Assembly (NCBI RefSeq): GCF_000332975.1
Contig: NZ_BANR01000019.1
Span: 1 to 64,000, forward strand
Direction: 5' to 3'
Length of the DNA: 64,000 bases
Source: Gordonia aichiensis NBRC 108223
GTDB taxonomy: Bacteria; Actinomycetota; Actinomycetes; Mycobacteriales; Mycobacteriaceae
A program made the position numbers and the translations under genes. The first letter of the stretch is position 1, and each line of letters begins with the position of its first letter. Of the stretch, positions 18,544 through 28,400 are shown piece by piece. The notes below the pieces were generated by a model. The model was not told where the DNA came from. It worked only from the letters and a program-made list of their open reading frames with translations, and ran no database searches.

Positions 18544-18801
18544 ATGGCAAAAGCTAAGAGCACCCGGAAGGTGCGCGTCGAGAAGGTCACCAAGACCAAG
18601 GCGTGCTCCTTCTGCAAGGACAAGAAGGCCGACATCGACTACAAGGACACCGCGCTGCTGCGTCGTTTCCTGTCCGATCGCGGCAAGATCCGGTCGCGTC
18701 GCGTGACCGGTAACTGCGTCCAGCACCAGCGCGACGTCGCTGTGGCCGTCAAGAACTCGCGTGAGGTGGCACTGCTGCCCTTCACCTCGACCGCCCGATA
18801 A
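18544..18801 (+). CDS. rpsR: 30S ribosomal protein S18, zinc-type
   Basis: 85 residues with ACSFCKDKK near the N-terminus and GNCVQHQ later, giving a Cys3His zinc site as in the C+ type S18 (M. tuberculosis RpsR1). Actinobacteria often keep a second zinc-free S18 for zinc limitation, which is not in this window. Conserved core [20 protein letters not shown]. Partner of S6 on the ribosome; SD with TGGAG just upstream. Confidence 0.98.
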   Translation: MAKAKSTRKVRVEKVTKTKACSFCKDKKADIDYKDTALLRRFLSDRGKIRSRRVTGNCVQHQRDVAVAVKNSREVALLPFTSTAR

Positions 18802-18820
18802 GCCGGAAGGGGATACAGAC

Positions 18821-19273
18821 ATGAAACTCATCCTCACCGCTGCCGTGGAGAACCTCGGCGAAGCAGGCGACACCGTCGAGGTCAAGGACGGTTACGGCCG
18901 CAACTATCTGCTGCCCCGCGGCCTGGCCATCAAGGCCACCCGCGGTGCCGAGAAGCAGGTCGAGACCATCCGGCGCTCGCAGGAGGCCCGCGAGGTCCGC
19001 GGCGTCGAGCACGCAAACGAGATCAAGCAGGCGCTCGAGAACCTCTCGGGCATCAGCCTGACGGTCAAGACACACGACTCAGGCAAGCTGTTCGGCTCGG
19101 TCACCGCTGGCGATGTCGCAGGCGCGATCAAGTCGGCAGGCGGGCCCGTCGTCGACAAGCGCAACGTCGAACTGCCCAAGGGGCACATCAAGTCGACCGG
19201 TTCATTCCCGGTCGTCGTGAATCTGCACCCCGACGTGACCGCGACCGTCCAGATCGACGTGGTCGCTGCCTGA
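18821..19273 (+). CDS. rplI: 50S ribosomal protein L9
   Basis: 150 residues. Start ATG 18821 is fixed by the strong SD GGAAGGGGA and the universal N-terminus [12 protein letters not shown] with [17 protein letters not shown] long connecting helix and the C-terminal domain ([32 protein letters not shown]) are complete. Binds 23S rRNA near the L1 stalk. Last gene of the operon; starts 19 bp after rpsR and is followed by a strong terminator. Confidence 0.98.
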   Translation: MKLILTAAVENLGEAGDTVEVKDGYGRNYLLPRGLAIKATRGAEKQVETIRRSQEAREVRGVEHANEIKQALENLSGISLTVKTHDSGKLFGSVTAGDVAGAIKSAGGPVVDKRNVELPKGHIKSTGSFPVVVNLHPDVTATVQIDVVAA

Positions 19274-19296
19274 TTTCGCAGTAGCGTAACTCGGTT

Positions 19297-19332
19297 CGAG
19301 AGCCGGGCGGATGTCATTCCGCCCGGCTCTCG
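19297..19332 (+). terminator. Strong hairpin ending the rpsF-rplI operon
   Basis: A perfect 14-bp stem, CGAGAGCCGGGCGG (19297-19310) and its complement (19319-19332), with an 8-nt loop lies 23 bp after the rplI stop. There is no U tract, as is common in high-GC actinobacteria. Confidence 0.85.
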
Positions 19333-19659
19333 GCGTCTGTAAACGTCGTTGGCAGAGCTGATGATCAAAAAGCCTCGATGCGCGCGCTACGTGACTCATC
19401 GCGGCAAGTGGGGTAGTCGGCTACGCAGTGCGGCGTCGACGTGTGCTCGTAGCGTCGGCGGTAAGCGAGTTCCCCGTCCGGGGTGACCGAGTACAAGGAT
19501 GTGCACGCCTCAGACGGGGCTCGTTCGACCAGAACACTCAGGACCCTCGGAGTCGTCATGCAGCGCACACTCTTCGGACATCACATCAGCCATCACCAGG
19601 TCGCGACCATACCGATTCGCACCGGCACGGGGCCGTCGTCGGACGGCCGAGGACACGAG

Positions 19660-20211
19660 ATGCGTCCGCCCGCGGCGCCGGTCATCGTCGGAGTCTGCGG
19701 CACCGAGCGATCCCGGTGGGCGGTCGAGTACGCGGCGCGCACGATCGGCGCGGACGCGCCGGTCTATCTTGTCAGCGCCGTCTGTGCGGCACGTCGCGAC
19801 GGTTACGAGCGATCACGTCGAGGTTCGGCGGAGGAACGTCGGCTGCGTGACGCCCTCGGTGCCGAGGGATACCTCCTCACCGATCTGGCCACCATTTACG
19901 AGGTGCAGCGACACGCACGAGAGATCGCCCGCGCTGCGGGGGCACTCGACGTCCACGGTGTGGTGCGTAGCGGCGGACCGGCAGCGGTGCTGACCCGTGA
20001 AGCCCGGGCCCTCGGCGCATCTGTTGTGGTCCTCGGCTGCGGTGGGACTCCCACCCAGCTGGCTCGAAAGATCTGTGCGACAGAGGGTTTCCGCGTTGTC
20101 ACCGTTCCACGCGGCATCGACGCCTGCCTGTTGCTCACCGCGTCGTCGCGTCGAGCTCCTATGGGGTGGCACCGGGCGACGCCGGGCGCATTGCCTGCGA
20201 CGGCCAGCTGA
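19660..20211 (+). CDS. Universal stress protein-like, UspA fold
   Basis: One Usp domain: VIVGVCGTERSRWAVEYAART at the start, and ALGASVVVLGC with a short GTPTQLARKI segment near the end in place of the classical GxxGxxxxxxGS ATP motif, so nucleotide binding is uncertain. ATG 19660 is preferred because GAGGACACGAG sits upstream and the domain starts within ten residues; longer starts at 19558 or 19483 would add a His-rich or unstructured leader. About 180 residues. Role in stress or dormancy is family knowledge only. Confidence 0.65.
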   Translation: MRPPAAPVIVGVCGTERSRWAVEYAARTIGADAPVYLVSAVCAARRDGYERSRRGSAEERRLRDALGAEGYLLTDLATIYEVQRHAREIARAAGALDVHGVVRSGGPAAVLTREARALGASVVVLGCGGTPTQLARKICATEGFRVVTVPRGIDACLLLTASSRRAPMGWHRATPGALPATAS

Positions 20212-20243
20212 GGACCGCGCAAGATCAAAGGGTATGGGGCCGC

Positions 20244-20888
20244 CTATGCCGGTGGTGCGGGGACCGCTGGTAGCTGATTTGACGAACGCATGGCTGCGGG
20301 TAGGTAGCGCGGTGCGGGGTTCTCGTTGTGTGCGGTGTCGCCGGCCGGGAAATAGAACTTGTGGAAGCCGGGCGCGAAGATCAGCGCCCGGTTGCCTGTC
20401 CGGCACGCGACCTCGGCGGCCGACGGCACGGTGCAGGTCACGCCTGCGATGGTCACCCTCGTGCCGACGCCGAGCCGTGGCGCACGGAAGCCGGTGGTCG
20501 AGCCGAAGCGGTAGGTGGTGCCCGTCAGCAGACCGGGACTCGGAACCCACCATGGGCCCTGTGCGTCAGCGGTGATGGCTGCGCCCTGGGTGCCCGGTGG
20601 AGCCGTGGCGGGACGGCCCTGACAGCCCACGGAACGGAACGTCGGACCGATCTGACAGTTCCACCGGCCAGTGGTGAAAAACGACCGCCCGTTGTCGGCG
20701 TAGGCCAGTGAGCGGAACGACGCCGGATCGACTGCCCGATAGCGCGCGAGGTCGAATGCGGCGGGCAGGGATGTCGGTGCCGCGGAGGCCGGGGAAGCGT
20801 TCAGCAACGGGCCGAGCGCGGCCACGGACGCGAGCAACAAGGCAACGCACGAGCGATAACGCTGGCGGTGTCTCCTCGTTGTCGGCAC
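20244..20888 (-). CDS. Secreted protein of unknown function
   Basis: 214 residues with a clear signal peptide: basic start, hydrophobic CVALLLASVAALGPLL and cleavage near ASPASAAP. The mature part holds four cysteines (WNCQIG, VGCQG, GVTCTV, VACRTG) that could form two disulfides, and many aromatic residues. It is similar in style to the secreted protein at 56615-57277 (WxCxxG near the middle, PP/GP-rich), possibly a distant paralogue. No enzymatic motif. Convergent with the Usp gene. Confidence 0.7.
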   Translation of the reverse strand: MPTTRRHRQRYRSCVALLLASVAALGPLLNASPASAAPTSLPAAFDLARYRAVDPASFRSLAYADNGRSFFTTGRWNCQIGPTFRSVGCQGRPATAPPGTQGAAITADAQGPWWVPSPGLLTGTTYRFGSTTGFRAPRLGVGTRVTIAGVTCTVPSAAEVACRTGNRALIFAPGFHKFYFPAGDTAHNENPAPRYLPAAMRSSNQLPAVPAPPA

Positions 20889-21478
20889 GGCATCCAGTTG
20901 ACCACATCAGAGCTGTGCGCGAGGGGTAAACGCGCGTCCCGAGCGCCGCCGGGGGACTCCCGACTTCTCTCGAAGAGGCTGTCACTTCGCTGTAGCGCAC
21001 GTCACGCCGAGTGTTCACCGCATGGTCGTCACGTGCTGGTTGTCAGCTTCCGTCAACACGCCCGACTGGGAGTTTCCCAAGACACGCCGTGCAGAGAAAA
21101 GTTCTTTGTTGTGGAAATCGCGCACAGGGTCTGACCTGCGAAGATCGGGTTGTTCACACATGAACTCCCCAACGTTCTCCACAGAGGGTGCACAACCGAC
21201 GCCGAGTTCTGAGCGCGTCGTCCACAGACCATCCACATCTTCGTCCACAAGCTCATTTGAGTGCGACGATTCGAACTCCTACTGTTCTCGATCAGTGCCC
21301 GTCGAGGTCGCGCGTGTCGATGTGCAGATCACCGTGTCAGACCCCCAGGGTATGAACTAAGACGACTCAGCCATCCATCGGCCGTGGGCGGCGGATTCGT
21401 CAGCGCACCGCCGTGTCGACGAAGTGACGGTTGGGGGACGTCGATCGTCAGGGTTTCGAGTTCGAAAGGTTGGCACAC
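20889..21478. other. Long intergenic region upstream of dnaB
   Basis: About 590 bp without a credible gene. It is relatively A/T-rich between about 21080 and 21280 and holds the DnaA-box-like cluster at 21175-21249. Promoters for dnaB and the divergent secreted-protein gene must lie here, but no convincing -10/-35 pair could be chosen by eye. Confidence 0.5.
21175..21249 (+). promoter_or_regulatory. Cluster of DnaA-box-like 9-mers
   Basis: Four 9-mers end in TCCACA: TTCTCCACA (21175), TCGTCCACA (21218), CCATCCACA (21229) and TCGTCCACA (21241). The actinobacterial DnaA box is close to TTGTCCACA, so two boxes differ by one base and the others by two or three. The last three are spaced 11 and 12 bp, about one helical turn, on the same strand. 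TGTTCACAC at 21151 may be a fifth weak site. They lie 230-304 bp before the dnaB start. Confidence 0.5.
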
Positions 21479-23713
21479 GTGGCAGTTGTCGATGATCGTG
21501 GCCATGGCGCGCCGCGAGATTCCGGACGGCCTGACGAGCCAGACATCCCTGTCGAGGAGTTCGGCCGACAACCGCCGCAGGATATGGCTGCCGAGCAGTC
21601 GGTCCTGGGCGGCATGATGCTCTCGAAGGACGCGATCGCCGATGTCATCGAGAAGATCCGGACCAACGATTTCTATCGACCGGCCCATCAGGCCGTCTAC
21701 GAGGCCATCCTGGAGTTGTATGGCAAGGGCGAGCCTGCCGACGCCGTGACCGTGGCCGCCGAACTCGAACGGGCCGGGGAGTTGCGTCGTATCGGTGGCG
21801 CGCCGTATCTCCACACACTGATCTCGACGGTTCCAACTGCTGCCAACGCCGGCTACTACGCCGAGATCGTCGCCGAGAAAGCCATTCTCCGACGCCTCGT
21901 CGAGGCGGGCACGCGCATCGTGCAGTTCGGCTATTCGGGTGCCGACGGCCAGGATGTCGCCGAGGTGGTCGACCGCGCCCAGGCCGAGGTCTACGAGGTC
22001 ACCGAGCGTCGCACCGCCGAAGACTACGTTCCCCTCGAAGAGCTCCTGCAGCCGACGATGGATGAGATCGACTCCATTGCCTCTCGCGGCGGTATTTCAC
22101 TCGGTGTACCCACCGGTTTCGCCGATCTCGACAAGCTCACCAACGGGCTGCACCCCGGGCAGATGATCATCGTGGCCGCGCGTCCAGGTGTCGGCAAGGC
22201 GCTCGCTCTCGACACCCCGCTGCCAACCCCGACCGGCTGGACCACGATGGGCACCGTCAGTGTCGGCGATGAGCTCATGGATCCCAGCGGAAAGCCGACG
22301 CGGGTCATCGCAGCGACCGAGGTCATGACCGACCGGCCCTGCTTCGAGGTCGAGTTCAACGACGGCACCGTGCTGGTCGCCGACGAGCACCATCAGTGGG
22401 TCGCCGAGATCGACGACGAACGACGCACCCTGACCACCGCGGATCTCAGGGTCCATGTGGGCTGCGCCATGGTGCGCAACACCGAACCGCTCGAGTTGCC
22501 GCGCAAGAACTTCGCCTACGGCCCGTACACCGTTGCCGCGCTTGCGGGTATGGCGTTCGACGACCCCGAGATCGGTATCCGGATCGACGCCGAGGGCGAC
22601 GTCGACGTCATGGCGCTGATGTCCGACCTCGGCGGCCGAATCCCCTATGAGTATCTGCGCGGATCGATCGCCCAGCGTCGAGCGCTACTCGCCGGACTCC
22701 TCGATGCCCGCGCCAGCGTCGACGAGGACGGTTGGATCATCGTTCCTGCCGCCACACGCCACATGACCGCCGTGATCGCCGACCTGGTTGCCGGGCTCGG
22801 TTACACCTACAAGCGGTCGGCGACCGGTTGGCTCCGCGTCGACACCGGCGACGATGACGTCTTCACCGTCTACCACAAAGCATTGCGCCACAAGGAACTT
22901 CGACGCCAGGCCGGAGTCCGACGACTCGTCGCCGTTCGTCCCGTCCGCAGTGTCCCGGTGCGGTGCGTGCAGGTCGACAACGACGAGCACATGTACCTCG
23001 CGGGCGAGGCCATGGTGCCGACGCACAACTCGACATTGGCCATGGACTTCATCCGCTCGTGCTCGATCGGCCACCAGATGACTGCGGCGATGTTCTCGTT
23101 GGAGATGAGCAAGGTCGAGATCGTGATGCGACTCCTCTCGGCCGAGGCGAAGATCAAACTCGGCGATATGCGCGGCGGTTCCATGTCCGACGACGACTGG
23201 ACCCGTCTTGCGCGCCGCATGGGCGAGATCTCCGAGGCGCCGCTGTTCATCGACGACTCTCCGAACCTCACCATGATGGAGATCCGCGCCAAGGCGCGAC
23301 GCCTCAAACAGCGTCACGACCTGAAACTCGTTGTGGTGGACTACATGCAGCTGATGACCTCGGGCAAGAAGGTCGAGTCACGCCAGCAGGAGGTCTCGGA
23401 GTTCAGCCGCCAATTGAAGCTGCTCGCAAAGGAACTCGAGGTTCCGGTCGTCGCGATCAGTCAGCTCAACCGTGGTCCCGAGCAGCGCACCGACAAGAAG
23501 CCGCAGGTGTCGGATCTTCGTGAGTCGGGATCGCTGGAGCAGGATGCGGACATGGTTATCCTGCTGCATCGCCCGGATGCTTTTGAGCGCGACGACCCGC
23601 GTGCCGGTGAGGCCGACATTATCGTCGGCAAGCATCGAAATGGACCGACTGCCACGATTACCGTTGCGCACCAACTACATTTGAGTCGTTTCGTGGATAT
23701 GGCGCGAGGGTAG
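21479..23713 (+). CDS. dnaB: Replicative DNA helicase DnaB with intein
   Basis: The hexameric helicase that unwinds DNA ahead of the fork. GTG 21479 is chosen because the protein then begins AVVDD like mycobacterial DnaB, with GAAAGG upstream. N-terminal primase-binding domain (AAEQSVLGGMMLSKDAI, NDFYRPAHQAVYEAI), linker, then the RecA-like ATPase. Walker A is split by the intein: PGVGK before it and STLAMDF after it. Later motifs include FSLEMSK, VVDYMQLM (Walker B) and SQLNRGPEQR. About 744 residues before splicing and 467 after. The intein interrupts the ATP site, so splicing is needed for function. Confidence 0.97.
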   Translation: MAVVDDRGHGAPRDSGRPDEPDIPVEEFGRQPPQDMAAEQSVLGGMMLSKDAIADVIEKIRTNDFYRPAHQAVYEAILELYGKGEPADAVTVAAELERAGELRRIGGAPYLHTLISTVPTAANAGYYAEIVAEKAILRRLVEAGTRIVQFGYSGADGQDVAEVVDRAQAEVYEVTERRTAEDYVPLEELLQPTMDEIDSIASRGGISLGVPTGFADLDKLTNGLHPGQMIIVAARPGVGKALALDTPLPTPTGWTTMGTVSVGDELMDPSGKPTRVIAATEVMTDRPCFEVEFNDGTVLVADEHHQWVAEIDDERRTLTTADLRVHVGCAMVRNTEPLELPRKNFAYGPYTVAALAGMAFDDPEIGIRIDAEGDVDVMALMSDLGGRIPYEYLRGSIAQRRALLAGLLDARASVDEDGWIIVPAATRHMTAVIADLVAGLGYTYKRSATGWLRVDTGDDDVFTVYHKALRHKELRRQAGVRRLVAVRPVRSVPVRCVQVDNDEHMYLAGEAMVPTHNSTLAMDFIRSCSIGHQMTAAMFSLEMSKVEIVMRLLSAEAKIKLGDMRGGSMSDDDWTRLARRMGEISEAPLFIDDSPNLTMMEIRAKARRLKQRHDLKLVVVDYMQLMTSGKKVESRQQEVSEFSRQLKLLAKELEVPVVAISQLNRGPEQRTDKKPQVSDLRESGSLEQDADMVILLHRPDAFERDDPRAGEADIIVGKHRNGPTATITVAHQLHLSRFVDMARG
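22199..23029 (+). other. DnaB intein, 277 aa, class 3 type with degenerate endonuclease
   Basis: It begins with Ala (ALALDTPLPTPTGW) right after PGVGK and ends VPTHN before Ser+1. The first residue is not Cys/Ser/Thr. Instead the sequence shows the class 3 triad: Trp after the block B histidines (EHHQW), Cys in block F (VRCVQVD) and Thr in block G (PTHN). In class 3 inteins the block F Cys starts splicing. At 277 residues it is longer than a mini-intein: the middle holds worn LAGLIDADG helices, AALAGMAFDD and LLAGLLDARASVDEDG, where the second lacks the DxDG acidic core, so homing activity is probably lost. Confidence 0.9.
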
Positions 23714-23773
23714 TTGTTGTTGTAAGTAAGTAAGACCGTCGAGTTGCGATCCTGTGTCGTTCGGGGCCCGAGT

Positions 23774-25444
23774 TTAGTCACCCCCAAGCAGCGAGTCGCC
23801 GGCGGCGATAGCTGCCCCAAGCTGACTTACGGCCTCGCGTAGTTCGGCTTCGAGTCGGACTTGGTCAGCGGTCTCCTCGGTGATCAGAGTGCGGGTGTAC
23901 CCGACATAGGACTCCCACGTAGCACGAGCCTGGTCCGTACATGAATCGATAACGTGTTGGCGCTTCTGCGGCTTGTGCCACCCCTGGGTTTGATCAACGT
24001 CCGTTGGTCGCTGTTCATCGATCAGTTTGGCGACTAGAATAGCCAGGGGTAGGGCAGCCTCCGCAGCGGAGATATACCGACCTACATTTGAGGTACCCGC
24101 GCCGGTTGATCCGGCCGTCTTTCGAGCCGCAGCTGCTTTGTTGCCGACCGCCGTTGTCCTGCCGGCGGTGACGGACTTGGAGGACGCGGTGGCGGTGGTG
24201 CGTTTGACAGCGCCTTCGTCTGTAGCGAGGGCTTTCATGATCTTGAGCACGTGGGTTCCCACCTCTTCGACATGATCTGCTGTCTTCCTTGCGGCGGGCG
24301 GTGAACTGTCGGCTGTGGTTTCGCTGTGCAGCTCGGCGACTAGTGCAGCGAAGCCATTCCACGAGGGTTGCCGGTGATCGCGCTCCACGGCCTTACCAAT
24401 GGAACGCTGCAGGCGCTGAAGATGCGAGTCGTGTTGCGCGAACCAATGAGTAAGGGAACTTTCGATCTCGGATTGTAGGTCTAGGCGTGGAGTGTCTGGT
24501 CTGCGGAACCACTGGTCGACAACAGAAGCGATCAGGCCCTCAAGGCTGGCTATGGCGGCTTGGTCGATCGAATCGAGTTCGCTCGCCCACGCATCGCGGC
24601 GGGCAAGGCCTTGCGCGGCAATACGCGCATTCTCTTCGCATGTCGCAAGCTCGCCGCGCAGGGCGGCGAGTGCATCTGCCACCGCAATTGTCCAGTAGCG
24701 ATCCGCGGCGGCTGCGCGGTAGTCGATTAGTGAGGCTGCAGTGACCCGCATTAGCTGGTCTCGAAGCGCATTCATGCCATCCCAAGAGCGGTACTTGTCC
24801 CAGACCGCAGCAGAAACATCGTTGTCGGGGCCCACTTCTTGGAAAGGATCTTGCGCAACGACAAAGACCGGAACGTCAGGACTAAGGTCGAACAGGTCGC
24901 GCAGTTCTGTGACCTTGCGCTCGCACAGATCCTCATACCCCGGAAGGTTGTATTCCGGATCAGCACCAGCTTCATCGAATCGTGAAATGACGAACCACAG
25001 AGAGCGCGCGGGCCAATTTCTGTGGATGAGCCTTCTGAACAGATCTCGCTCGGAGGTCACGAGTTGCGGAGTTACTACTACGATGGCTAGGTCCGTCAGT
25101 CCCACGGCATCCAGCGCCCGAGATGAATTGCTCTGTCCGCGAATGTCGTTCGCATCTACAGCGAATCCTGGGGTATCACGGACCAGGCAGTCCCCGATTT
25201 CGACAGTGTTGCTCTCGAATGTCTCATGTCTGGCACTGATGGTAAGCCAGCCAGGCACCGACTGGCCGGAATCGATGAGCAGTCGGCGAAGCAAAGAACT
25301 CTTGCCGGTGTCGTACGACCCGACGAGGGTCGCAACAGGTCGAGAGTTTAGTGCGAACTCTTCCCAGGCCTGAGTGTAACGACTTTCGGACCCGGCGGGT
25401 AAGTTGTCGAGCCATTCCTGCGCGGCGTTAATCTGCATCATCAC
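23774..25444 (-). CDS. Dynamin-like/HSR1-type GTPase, small partner
   Basis: 556 residues. P-loop GSYDTGKSS at 42-50, G3 motif RDTPG near 89-93, G4-like SRFD at 154-157. A long helical region follows, with an Ala/Thr/Lys-rich low-complexity stretch (about residues 395-460), a short hydrophobic helix AEAALPLAILVAKLI and a helical C-terminus. The G4 neighbourhood (SRFDEAGADP, then VVAQDPF) is clearly related to the second GTPase head of its partner (NRSDELGADP, CVAADPF), so the two arose by duplication. GTG 25444 overlaps the upstream stop as GTGA; ATGs follow at once. Likely a nucleotide-dependent membrane or nucleic-acid-linked machine; possible phage defence is inference. Confidence 0.85.
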   Translation of the reverse strand: MMMQINAAQEWLDNLPAGSESRYTQAWEEFALNSRPVATLVGSYDTGKSSLLRRLLIDSGQSVPGWLTISARHETFESNTVEIGDCLVRDTPGFAVDANDIRGQSNSSRALDAVGLTDLAIVVVTPQLVTSERDLFRRLIHRNWPARSLWFVISRFDEAGADPEYNLPGYEDLCERKVTELRDLFDLSPDVPVFVVAQDPFQEVGPDNDVSAAVWDKYRSWDGMNALRDQLMRVTAASLIDYRAAAADRYWTIAVADALAALRGELATCEENARIAAQGLARRDAWASELDSIDQAAIASLEGLIASVVDQWFRRPDTPRLDLQSEIESSLTHWFAQHDSHLQRLQRSIGKAVERDHRQPSWNGFAALVAELHSETTADSSPPAARKTADHVEEVGTHVLKIMKALATDEGAVKRTTATASSKSVTAGRTTAVGNKAAAARKTAGSTGAGTSNVGRYISAAEAALPLAILVAKLIDEQRPTDVDQTQGWHKPQKRQHVIDSCTDQARATWESYVGYTRTLITEETADQVRLEAELREAVSQLGAAIAAGDSLLGGD

Positions 25445-28400
25445 GTCTCCTCGTCCTGGTAGCCAGCCTCTAGTTGGAGCGCGCTCGATACCAGGCGGTT
25501 GGCCATCCCATACTTGAATGCAGTCGCATCGCGTAGCGCGACGAGTTCGACCTTCTCGGCCGTGGTGCGCTCAATCAACCTCTGGACTTCCTTCCTTGCC
25601 TCATCGAGGAAGCCGGTTAAGCCCGAACCGTTGTCGCCGGCCGTGATTTGAACGACGAGCTGATCCGCTCGAGCTTCGATCACTTGGGTTGCCGCGTCCA
25701 GATTCTTGCGGTGGGTTTCAGACTTCTTGCTGTCGTCGAGCATGCTTTTTGCATCTGCTGCAGCCGCCACGGCCCCCAACACAACCCCGACCTTAGCTAC
25801 GCGTGCTCCGCCTTTGACAGCCCCCCACGGCTTGAACTTGTGGCCGAATTGCTTGCCAATCGCATAGACGGCGTCTCGGTTGCCGAGGATCTTGGCCGCT
25901 TTCGCCGCGTGCTCGGCCACGTTTCCTGCCCCTCCGATGATCCCATCGACTGTCCCGCTGGCACGGTTAGAACTGAAGTCAGTAGCAGCGGTTTCATCAT
26001 TAAGCGAACCGGTCCCACGGAACTCTCTTTCGATCATCGAAGCGTGCTCTTCTTGCCAGCTGAGCAGGTCTTTCTCGGCGCTGGCTGCGTATCGGTCGAT
26101 TGCTGAGCGCAGGCGAGGATCCTCAGTCCAGCTGTTCGCCACCCTGTCCAAGCCGGCGTTGTCGCCAACAGCTACTTGGTAGAGCTCTGTGGCTGCATTC
26201 AGGACTGCGGCGCTGACGAGACGCTCAGCATTCTCGGACAGGGACTTCTGTAAAACCGCGGCATCCGCCTCGGCTGCCGCCAGCGTGGCGATGGCTGAAT
26301 CGCGCTGTTGGATTGTCTTCGTGTAGGCGTCGAGCTCGGTGCGGAGAAGATTGCGGCGCCGTTTGAGCAAGGTCAATGCCGTGTCGAAACCCGCGATCAA
26401 CGTTCCAGCGGCCAGCGAAGAGTCAGACAGATCCTTGATGGCGTCGATGAGGGAATCAGTTCCATCCCAAACTCGATTTGCATCGAAGTCATCATCGGTG
26501 ACACTCGCTGAGTTTCCGACTAAACCGAAGGGATCTGCTGCTACACAGTGGATCGACGCCTCCTCGATGGTGATCGACTTCGCCGCTAGTGCCGCGATGA
26601 GTTCTTCTTTCTTCCGGTCCTGGAGGTTCAGAAATGCGTGTGGTTCTACGAGCGGGTCGGCTCCGAGTTCGTCGGAACGGTTGATCAGAAAGATCAGCCT
26701 GTCGGCTTTGGCGGCGACCATCGAGGATCCGTTGGCGATCTCTTCAATGACGGCGGTGTTACCGATCAGGAGGTTGACGTGAACGACGACGAAAGTGAGC
26801 GATGACTCCGTTATTGAGTTGAGCGCGCGATCGTCGTGGCAGGTGTTTCCGCTCTGGAGTCCGGGGGTGTCGATCAGTTGGAGGCGAGGGAAGTCGTATC
26901 TTTGCTCGGTCGCAGTTGCGGGCCGAGCGAGTACTTCCAGTCCATCTTGGCCGGTGAGATCTCCGGCCTCCACCAGGATTCGTCGGATCAGGGAGGTCTT
27001 GCCTGAGTTGTAATCACCGAGCACAGTGAACGCCGGCTTGCGTCGGGAGACCTGGCGCATCTCCTTCGCTACCTCTAGCAGGCCGCTGTCGTGCAGGGTG
27101 GCGTCGTCCAACTCCTCTGACCACAACCTGATTTCGTCGGGTGACGGGCGGGTCCATGCCTTTGTCATAGCCGTCGTCAGCGCGGAACGGGCCTTGACTG
27201 CGCGATCGTGATACATGGTCACTACGGATTCATCGAGGCCCCGCGGTGCATCGTGGCGATGATCGGATTGGAGCCAATCCTCGCCCAACAACAAGGTGCG
27301 AAGCTCGGTGGATGACTCGGCGATGACTGATTGAGCCCGGGTGAGGATGTCTTCGACTGCGTGAGTAGCGGTAATCGAGTCTGCTTGCTCAGTGAGTTGC
27401 TCAGCTAGGTGAAGGGCGCGCTGTTGGGCGTTGCGGAGGGCGATCGACTTCCGGAGTGACTCCGTGACTATCGGTGCAAGCGATCCCCACGACGCGGCCC
27501 GACTGCTCGCAACGATTGCCTCTTCGTATGCGTCGTAGGTTTTTTCCACTGCATCGGTGGCGCCAGCGATCGCTTGTGCCCGTGCTTCGTTAGCCTTCTT
27601 CTGCGCGTCATCTTTCATCTTCTTGCCGAAGTACTGTTGCGCCTGGCCCGCGATGCCTACGCCCACAGCGACGAGACCGACAGCCCATCCGGCCGGATTC
27701 CAGAAGTTCGCCACCGCGAATGGCGCGGCCACCCCGGCCAGTCCGACAGCGATTCCAGCACCCCGCAGAATGTCACCGGCTGTGTGCTGCCCGTCAGTAC
27801 CCACGAAAGACGCGGTGTTGAACAGGGAGGAGAGGTCCTTCTCGAAGTCCTGCTCGGCGGTGACCTGGAGTTCGCGGATGAGGAACTCGCCGCGAGCAGC
27901 CCACGCGTCTTTGATGGTGGCGTCAATGGCTTGTTCGTTGAAGACTGCGGCCCTGAACGCTGCTTCGTCGATGGCTTGCTTCGTATCGAAGGCTTCTGAA
28001 ATCTTCAGCTGGGCCTGAGTGTTGCTGTGTCGGCGTTGGGCAGCCAAGCGTGAAGAGGCCTGATGGCGGACGAACCGATCAAGAGAACCCTTGCCCGGGG
28101 AGGTAAAGGCGCGGCCCTGCAGATTCTCTAACGTAGCAAGCAAGTCGGACCCAGCTTCCTCGCGCTTAAGGTAGTTCTCGCGCTCACTGGCGGTGGGATA
28201 TCCAATCACCGCCAGGATCGACTCAATTCCGTCTTCCAGGCGGTGTACATCTGAGACGAATTCACCGGCCATCGTGGAAAGCGCAAGCGACGCTACCCGA
28301 CATCGTTCGCGGACGTCTTCGCGGAGTGTTGATAATCGAATGTCGCTGGCGCCCAGCTGGATTGCAGTTGTGAGTAGGTTCTCAAGAGTTCGGAAGTTGG

